From: Marinisporobacter balticus
Lineage (GTDB): Bacteria > Bacillota > Clostridia > Peptostreptococcales > Thermotaleaceae
Direction: 5' to 3'
Assembly: GCF_004345705.1 (NCBI RefSeq)
Contig: NZ_SLWV01000012.1
Location: 1-64,000, forward strand
Length of the DNA stretch: 64,000 bases
The notes below the pieces were generated by a model. That model did not search any database, was not told where the DNA came from, and saw only the letters and a list, made by a program, of their open reading frames with translations. Each line of letters opens with the position of its first letter. Positions within the stretch are counted from its first letter, which is position 1. Position numbers and translations under genes: made by a program. This document shows positions 59,323 through 64,000 of the stretch, in pieces.

Positions 59323-60633
59323 GTGACCATTACAAAAAAATTTATTCTATTTTCGTTACTAGGAATCGTCTTTATAGGTATAAGCCTCCCTTTTGGTATC
59401 TATTTTGAAAGTTTCATATTATATAATACAGTACTACTTCTTTTTACCATACTGGATTATTTCATAACGCCTATAAAAGATTCTTTTGAAGTAGAAAGAA
59501 TGGGTGATCATAAATTATCCTTATTTGAAGAAGAATCTATAAGCATTCGGATATATAACAAAAGTAAATTACCCGCTGTTATAGAGGTTTTGCATGAATT
59601 TCCAGGTACCTTTATCTGCAAAAATAATTCTCAACTTGAAAGAATTAACCCTTATTCCAGTTGTCTATTTACTTTTATGATCACATCAAATAAAAGAGGT
59701 GCATTTTTATTTGATGAAATATACATCAGACGCAAAGGAAGATTGGGCCTTGTTAAGAAAGATTTGCTTATTAAAAATAGTCAAGAATACAAAGTATATC
59801 CTAGTCTTAAAAATTTAAAGAAGTATCATATTATGCTTAAAAAAGATTATTTTATACACAGTGGTAACAAGGTTATTAAAAGAAAATCTGATGGTAGAGA
59901 GTTTGAAAGCTTAAGAGAATATGTAAGGGGGGATGATATTCGGAAGATCAACTGGGTGAAAACAGCAAGAGAAAATAAACTCATGGTCAATCAGTATGAA
60001 CCCGAAAACAATAAACACATATATATATTGTTAGACACAGGGAGAACGATGAGTTATCGGGTTAATGCATATAGCAAGCTAGATTTGGCCATCAATGCTT
60101 CTGTTTTTTTATCAGATGTGGTTTGTTATAATAAAGATCAATCTGGACTCATGGTGTTTAATACAAAAGTAGATGCATTTGTAAAACCTTCTAAAGGCAA
60201 TCATCATCGCAATACTATACTAGAGGCCCTTTACCATGTAGAAGGAACGAGACTTACATCTAACTATGATGAAGTATTATTCTATCTTAACAGTAAAGAA
60301 AAAAGAAGAAGCTTAATCTGCATCTTTACAGATATGGATACGTTGCAGGAAGTATATTATATAGAAAAGGGACTCGAATATATCACCCAAAAGCATGAAG
60401 TAATCCTATTTTTAGTAAAGGACGAAAAACTAGATAAAGCCATACAAATTAAAATAAATAATCAAAAAGATGCCTTTGTAAAAGGCATGGGATATAAAAT
60501 GAAAAATGAAAGAAAAAAAATAATAAAAACCATTCATAGAAAAGGGGTTACCTGTATTGAGTGTGACAAAGAGGATATCATCTATCAAGCTGTAAATGGG
60601 TATATGCGCATAAAAAATAAAGACGCTATATAG
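59323..60633 (+). CDS. DUF58 domain protein
   Basis: This is a 436-residue protein. Two N-terminal membrane helices (about 5-50) are followed by a beta-rich part and the DUF58 signature (REYVRGDDIRKINWVKTARENKLMVNQYEPE, about 205-225), then a VWA-like segment (IYILLDTGRTM). DUF58 proteins are the usual partners of MoxR ATPases. The start is a GTG at 59323 with GGGTGG upstream. It ends 8 nt from the convergent SpoIIM-family gene. Confidence 0.9.
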   Translation: MTITKKFILFSLLGIVFIGISLPFGIYFESFILYNTVLLLFTILDYFITPIKDSFEVERMGDHKLSLFEEESISIRIYNKSKLPAVIEVLHEFPGTFICKNNSQLERINPYSSCLFTFMITSNKRGAFLFDEIYIRRKGRLGLVKKDLLIKNSQEYKVYPSLKNLKKYHIMLKKDYFIHSGNKVIKRKSDGREFESLREYVRGDDIRKINWVKTARENKLMVNQYEPENNKHIYILLDTGRTMSYRVNAYSKLDLAINASVFLSDVVCYNKDQSGLMVFNTKVDAFVKPSKGNHHRNTILEALYHVEGTRLTSNYDEVLFYLNSKEKRRSLICIFTDMDTLQEVYYIEKGLEYITQKHEVILFLVKDEKLDKAIQIKINNQKDAFVKGMGYKMKNERKKIIKTIHRKGVTCIECDKEDIIYQAVNGYMRIKNKDAI

Positions 60634-60640
60634 ATAGCGA

Positions 60641-61573
60641 TTATTTTAAAAATTTAATATATAAGATCAGTATCAATAGTGTGAAAGCCGCAAAGCCTAA
60701 TTTGATAATTGGTAGTATTGCAAGAGGGGTAAAGAATCCTTCGATGAGTGCTGCAACAACAAGAAATAGCATACATCCTAATAACAATCGTGCCCCTTCT
60801 TTTCCACTTTGAATTAGATAATCGAGTCTTCTATATTTACCAGGGATAAGTAGCCCTTTGCCTAATAACAAACCTGCTCCACCTGCAATAAAAATAGCTG
60901 TTAATTCAATGATCCCATGAGGAAGAATAAGGGATGCGTATTTTAACAAATCACCATTTAAATACACCAGTGATGTTAACGCCCCTAGGATACATCCATT
61001 GACAAATAGTATGTACAAGGTACCAATGCCTAAAAATAAACCATAAACAAATGCTTTTAGACTCACAGTGATATTGTTAATCATAATTTGACTTGACATG
61101 AGCGGATAATCCCATTGTCTATCCTTGAAACTATAGTCAATGGTTTCTAGTATGGATTTAGGTAAAAAATACAAACTGTTTGTATGATCCTGAACCACCA
61201 TAATAAAACTAATCATTGCCCCCAATAAGAAAACAAAAAAGCTTGCTAATATAAACAAGTGATATTGCCTTAATGCTTTTGGAAAATCTTGCAGTATATA
61301 AATTTTAAAATCATCCCAAGGATTTTTTCGAACTGTATATAAATGCTGATGTGCATTCCCTACTAAAGTGTTTAGGTATCTTTCAAGTTTTGATTTCGGG
61401 TAATGCGTTCTTGCATACGCTAGATGATGACTAGCAGATCTAAAAAGATATAAAAACCGTTCGATTTTTTCTGAAGGGATATTTGCAATTCTATTTTTAC
61501 TAAATAAATGGATATGCCCCTCAAGTTCGTCCCAATACATTTTATTTTTTTCCATAAACTGATTTTCTTTCAA
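60641..61573 (-). CDS. stage II sporulation protein M-like (DUF95) membrane protein
   Basis: This is a 310-residue SpoIIM/DUF95-type protein. A cytoplasmic N-terminal part (about 1-105) is followed by several membrane helices with NITVSLKAFVYGLFLGIGTLYILFVNGCILG and LPHGIIELTAIFIAGGAGLLLG, the family hallmarks. Long members like this accompany MoxR clusters and are distinct from the short SpoIIM of engulfment. TTG at 61573 has GAGGTG at good spacing and is preferred over the GTG at 61582. It is transcribed against the MoxR operon. Confidence 0.85.
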   Translation of the reverse strand: MKENQFMEKNKMYWDELEGHIHLFSKNRIANIPSEKIERFLYLFRSASHHLAYARTHYPKSKLERYLNTLVGNAHQHLYTVRKNPWDDFKIYILQDFPKALRQYHLFILASFFVFLLGAMISFIMVVQDHTNSLYFLPKSILETIDYSFKDRQWDYPLMSSQIMINNITVSLKAFVYGLFLGIGTLYILFVNGCILGALTSLVYLNGDLLKYASLILPHGIIELTAIFIAGGAGLLLGKGLLIPGKYRRLDYLIQSGKEGARLLLGCMLFLVVAALIEGFFTPLAILPIIKLGFAAFTLLILILYIKFLK

Positions 61574-61632
61574 TATAATCACCTCAATACCATTGTAACA
61601 AATTTCTATTTAAAGAAAAAGGAGGAAATATT

Positions 61633-62307
61633 ATGCAATTTGTTTCAATCACAACCCCAGAAAATATAGAAGTGAAGTATCGCTTAGCAGGAGTCGCTAG
61701 TCGTGTTGTTGCAGCATTTATAGATTATTTGATTCAAGGGTCTGTATACTTAATGGTACTCTTTGCGCTAGCAGGAATGAATGATCCTGTTAAATACTTA
61801 GAATCAAAAAATTCCTATTTCTTAGCGATTCTTTTATTGATCATTGCATCTGTCAATTATGGCTATTTTATTGTTTCAGAAATGGTTATGAATGGCAAAA
61901 CCTTTGGAAAGAAGACATTAGGCCTAAGAACAATTAGAAAGAATGGACAGCCTATGGATATAAAACATTCCTTAATCAGAAATCTATTTAGAATATTTGT
62001 AGATAACTACCTAGTGGGGATACTCATGATCTTTTTTAGAAATGATGATGCGCGATTAGGAGATGTACTCGCATCTACTATGGTCATAGAGGAAGAAAAG
62101 GAAAGCTTATATCGTTATTTCGATCATCTATCTGAAGATACAATAAACAAGTTAACAGAAGATGAAAAACAACTCCTTTTCACTTACATAAATGAAAAAG
62201 ATACAGTACAAATTGATCAAGAAATACTACAACAAAAGCTAATAGATTATTTTACAAATAAATATCCTGATACGGATGAAGAAATCCTTAGAATTATAGG
62301 AAGTTAA
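61633..62307 (+). CDS. RDD family membrane protein
   Basis: This is a 224-residue protein with an RDD domain (about 15-150): GVASRVVAAFIDYLIQG, NGKTFGKKTLGLR and LGDVLASTMV are family motifs, with three membrane helices. A charged cytoplasmic tail of about 70 residues follows. RDD genes recur in MoxR/SpoIIM clusters. The ATG has AGGAGG upstream. It is divergent from the SpoIIM-like gene with only about 60 bp between starts. Confidence 0.88.
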   Translation: MQFVSITTPENIEVKYRLAGVASRVVAAFIDYLIQGSVYLMVLFALAGMNDPVKYLESKNSYFLAILLLIIASVNYGYFIVSEMVMNGKTFGKKTLGLRTIRKNGQPMDIKHSLIRNLFRIFVDNYLVGILMIFFRNDDARLGDVLASTMVIEEEKESLYRYFDHLSEDTINKLTEDEKQLLFTYINEKDTVQIDQEILQQKLIDYFTNKYPDTDEEILRIIGS

Positions 62308-62332
62308 AAAAGACTCAACCAATGAGTCTTTT
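62308..62332. terminator. bidirectional terminator
   Basis: A ten-base-pair stem (62308-62317 with 62323-62332) sits between the convergent RDD gene and the peptidoglycan-binding protein gene. Confidence 0.75.
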
Positions 62333-62341
62333 CTAATTTTT

Positions 62342-63421
62342 CTATTTTATCCCTGCTGCTTTTTTTACTGCTTGTTGATGTTTTGGATCTTTCTTGTTAT
62401 CTTTATGTCTTTTACTATTTTTAAAATGTAGATCTACATGACCATCCATCCCATTTCCTTTGATCAAATCAAAATTATATCCGCTACCAAAACCACCACT
62501 TCTATTTGATACAGTTTGTCCATTTGGTTTATTGTCTAATCCTGCATGAGGCATATTGGTCATAGATGCTGCAATGCTTCTTCCATCTTTATATACGAGT
62601 ACGGGTCTTCTCTCCCAGCTAAATCCACCCCATATTTCTTTCATAATCGCTGTTTCTTGCTTATTTAATGCTTCACAATCTGCATGATTCGTGCCTACAG
62701 CCATCTTAACCTTAAAAGTTTTGCCCGTTTTTAAATCTTTTATTAATAAAATATCTCCTCTATTTATGATTTTATTCGAAACCTGTGTCGACCAATCAAG
62801 ATATTCTCCTACGTTCCTTTGAGAAGTACCTCTACTTGTAGTTGATGCTTTTATACTTCCATTAATAAATCCTAAGCTTTTCATTTTATTTATTGTGCTT
62901 TTTCCAATGATGCCATCTGCCTTTAATCCATATTTATTTTGAAAAGTTTTCACTGCTTTTTCAGTAATGGGGCCAAAATATGTCGTCGTATGATTATTTT
63001 TAAATACACCATCTTTTTTTAACACATCTTGCAACACTTTCATATCGGAATGATTCATCCCTAATTTATATACATTCTTTGAAAAAGTATAGTTTGTAGG
63101 TTTGATATTTCCATCAAAAAGGTTCAATGCTGTCATCTTTTCTACTGTAGCTTTTCCTACAATACCATCAGATTTTAATTCATACTTTTTTTGAAACTTC
63201 TCTACTGCTTTTTCAGTGATTGGTCCAAAATATGTAGTCGTTTTTGAAAGGTTCAGTGATCCATCTTTTTTTAATGCCTCTTGTATTACTTGAATATCTT
63301 TATGGTTCATCTCTAGCTTGTACACATCTTTTGATAAAACATGTCCATCAGCAGCCATAGCACTATTAGTAAAACTCATAATACATCCTATTAGAAGTAA
63401 TCTTTTTAAATTTTTTTTCAT
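62342..63421 (-). CDS. secreted protein with two peptidoglycan-binding repeats and a novel C-terminal domain
   Basis: This is a 359-residue exported protein. A signal peptide (about 1-24, ending AMA) is followed by two peptidoglycan-binding type 1 repeats (about 30-105 and 110-185), each with TTTYFGPITEKAV and the LK.DGI.GK motif. The remaining 165 residues form a conserved-looking domain with His-containing motifs (GTNHADCEA, NMPHAGLDNKPNG, DGHVDLHF), which could be a metal or catalytic site. No known hydrolase family fits. AGGAGG precedes the ATG. It is monocistronic. Confidence 0.85.
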   Translation of the reverse strand: MKKNLKRLLLIGCIMSFTNSAMAADGHVLSKDVYKLEMNHKDIQVIQEALKKDGSLNLSKTTTYFGPITEKAVEKFQKKYELKSDGIVGKATVEKMTALNLFDGNIKPTNYTFSKNVYKLGMNHSDMKVLQDVLKKDGVFKNNHTTTYFGPITEKAVKTFQNKYGLKADGIIGKSTINKMKSLGFINGSIKASTTSRGTSQRNVGEYLDWSTQVSNKIINRGDILLIKDLKTGKTFKVKMAVGTNHADCEALNKQETAIMKEIWGGFSWERRPVLVYKDGRSIAASMTNMPHAGLDNKPNGQTVSNRSGGFGSGYNFDLIKGNGMDGHVDLHFKNSKRHKDNKKDPKHQQAVKKAAGIK

Positions 63422-63594
63422 TTTCTCCTCCTTATTCTTCCTTCGCTATTATGGTTTTCATAATCTTGCTATGGGAAGAACCTGTTTTAAAGCAACTTAT
63501 GGCTTTTACTATATCATTTATAGTTTACATAAATCAAGCATTTTAACAGAATTGGTTAAATTTACATGAAGCTTCTTATGGATTTTTCCTTCAA

Positions 63595-63627
63595 AAAAAC
63601 CTTAATCGAAAATCGATTAAGGTTTTT
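63595..63627 (-). terminator. terminator of tcdA
   Basis: A 15-bp perfect stem (63595-63609 with 63613-63627) is followed by T residues on the minus strand. Confidence 0.85.
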
Positions 63628-63637
63628 AGCTTATACC

Positions 63638-64000
63638 TTATGATAGATCTATTAAATCTCTTACTACAACAGACGCAATAATAAGACCTGCAACAGAAGG
63701 TACAAAAGCCATACTTCCTGGAACTTGACGTCTTGTTTCACAAGTTCTATCTTTATTGCTACATATGTAATTATTCTTACAGTCTGCATCTGCTATTTTT
63801 GGCTTTACAGGTTCTTCTTTAGAATATACAACCTTTAGTTTCTTTATCCCTCTTTTTCTCAACTCTTTTCGCATAACTTTTGCTAAAGGACAAATAGAAG
63901 TTTTATATATATCCTCAACTTCAAATTGGGTAGGATCTAATTTATTTCCTGCTCCCATGCTGCTAATTATCTTAATATCTCTATGAAAACATCTCTCTAC
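63638..64000 (-). CDS. tcdA: tRNA threonylcarbamoyladenosine dehydratase, C-terminal part
   Basis: The frame stays open to the window edge (VERCFHRDIKIISS before MGAGNKLDP), so this is the C-terminal 120 residues of a ThiF/MoeB-like enzyme. MGAGNKLDPTQFEVEDIYKTSICPLAKVMRKELRKRGI and RQVPGSMAFVPSVAGLIIASVVVRDL are typical of TcdA, which dehydrates t6A37 in tRNA to its cyclic form. Two Cys pairs lie in the KNNYICSNKDRTCE stretch. The Met at 63958 is internal, not the start. Confidence 0.9.
   Translation of the reverse strand, partial: VERCFHRDIKIISSMGAGNKLDPTQFEVEDIYKTSICPLAKVMRKELRKRGIKKLKVVYSKEEPVKPKIADADCKNNYICSNKDRTCETRRQVPGSMAFVPSVAGLIIASVVVRDLIDLS

Noticed and set aside
1..64000. CRISPR array, prophage or intact insertion sequence
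   Set aside because: No regularly spaced repeats, cas genes, phage structural genes or transposase frames are present.

Overview
The window is a low-G+C (roughly one third by eye), densely coded chromosome segment of an anaerobic, endospore-forming Firmicute of class Clostridia. The evidence is: spore-germination lytic systems of both known types (CwlJ/GerQ and SleB/YpeB), the SpoVR–YhbH–PrkA sporulation operon, a SpoIIM-family protein, an oxygen-scavenging flavo-diiron protein (FprA), T-box and PyrR leader RNAs, and near-universal AGGAGG ribosome-binding sites. The genus cannot be named from the sequence alone. No prophage, intact insertion sequence, CRISPR array or rRNA operon is visible. 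The only mobile-element trace is a short vestige that looks like a group II intron beside a decayed transporter gene.

Layout. 1–7.3 kb, minus strand: housekeeping genes (cold-shock protein, P-loop protein, rlmN, DUF1292, yajQ, parvulin, DMT and MgtC membrane proteins, CoA-binding protein, DEAD-box helicase). 7.6–9.3 kb, plus strand: spore genes cwlJ–gerQ and a DUF4397 protein with a sigma-K-like promoter. 9.3–12.7 kb: ileS under an isoleucine T-box. 12.8–14.2 kb: the DUF134/DUF5320 pair and an uncharacterised small membrane protein. 14.3–15.8 kb: pyrC behind a PyrR-type attenuator. 15.9–21.8 kb: a uronate operon (kduI, kduD and TRAP dctPQM) with its LacI-type regulator. 22–27.4 kb: a SatP-type transporter and a polyamine locus (speA, XRE-cupin regulator, speE, speB). 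27.5–32 kb: prkA–yhbH–spoVR. 32–37 kb: MBL hydrolase, DUF1846, several small genes and the decayed region. 37–46 kb: scattered housekeeping and unknown genes with tRNA-Ala(GGC) and tRNA-Gly(CCC). 46.3–50 kb: ypeB/sleB and fprA. 50–55.5 kb: an amino-acid-type ABC transporter whose gene set includes a LarA-family nickel racemase homologue and an aminotransferase. 55.7–62.3 kb: a MoxR–DUF58–DUF4129–DUF4350 cluster with SpoIIM and RDD proteins. The right edge cuts tcdA.

How genes work together. SpeA, SpeB and SpeE form the arginine–agmatine–putrescine–spermidine route, with a cupin regulator gene inside the locus. KduI and KduD act on 5-keto-4-deoxyuronate and the TRAP transporter probably brings in a related uronate. 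CwlJ needs GerQ and SleB needs YpeB, so both cortex-lytic pathways are encoded within 41 kb. Five short genes (31–58 codons) are described, four of them with good ribosome-binding sites; two of those four also have sigma-K-like promoters.

Most notable observations: an isoleucyl-tRNA synthetase carrying a swapped GXHH signature motif, which is linked to very high mupirocin resistance; a LarA-family enzyme embedded in an ABC importer locus; an uncharacterised two-member paralogous family (13857–14240 and 44875–45156); a probable group II intron remnant next to a transporter pseudogene; and GCATATG elements flanking the DUF5320 promoter.
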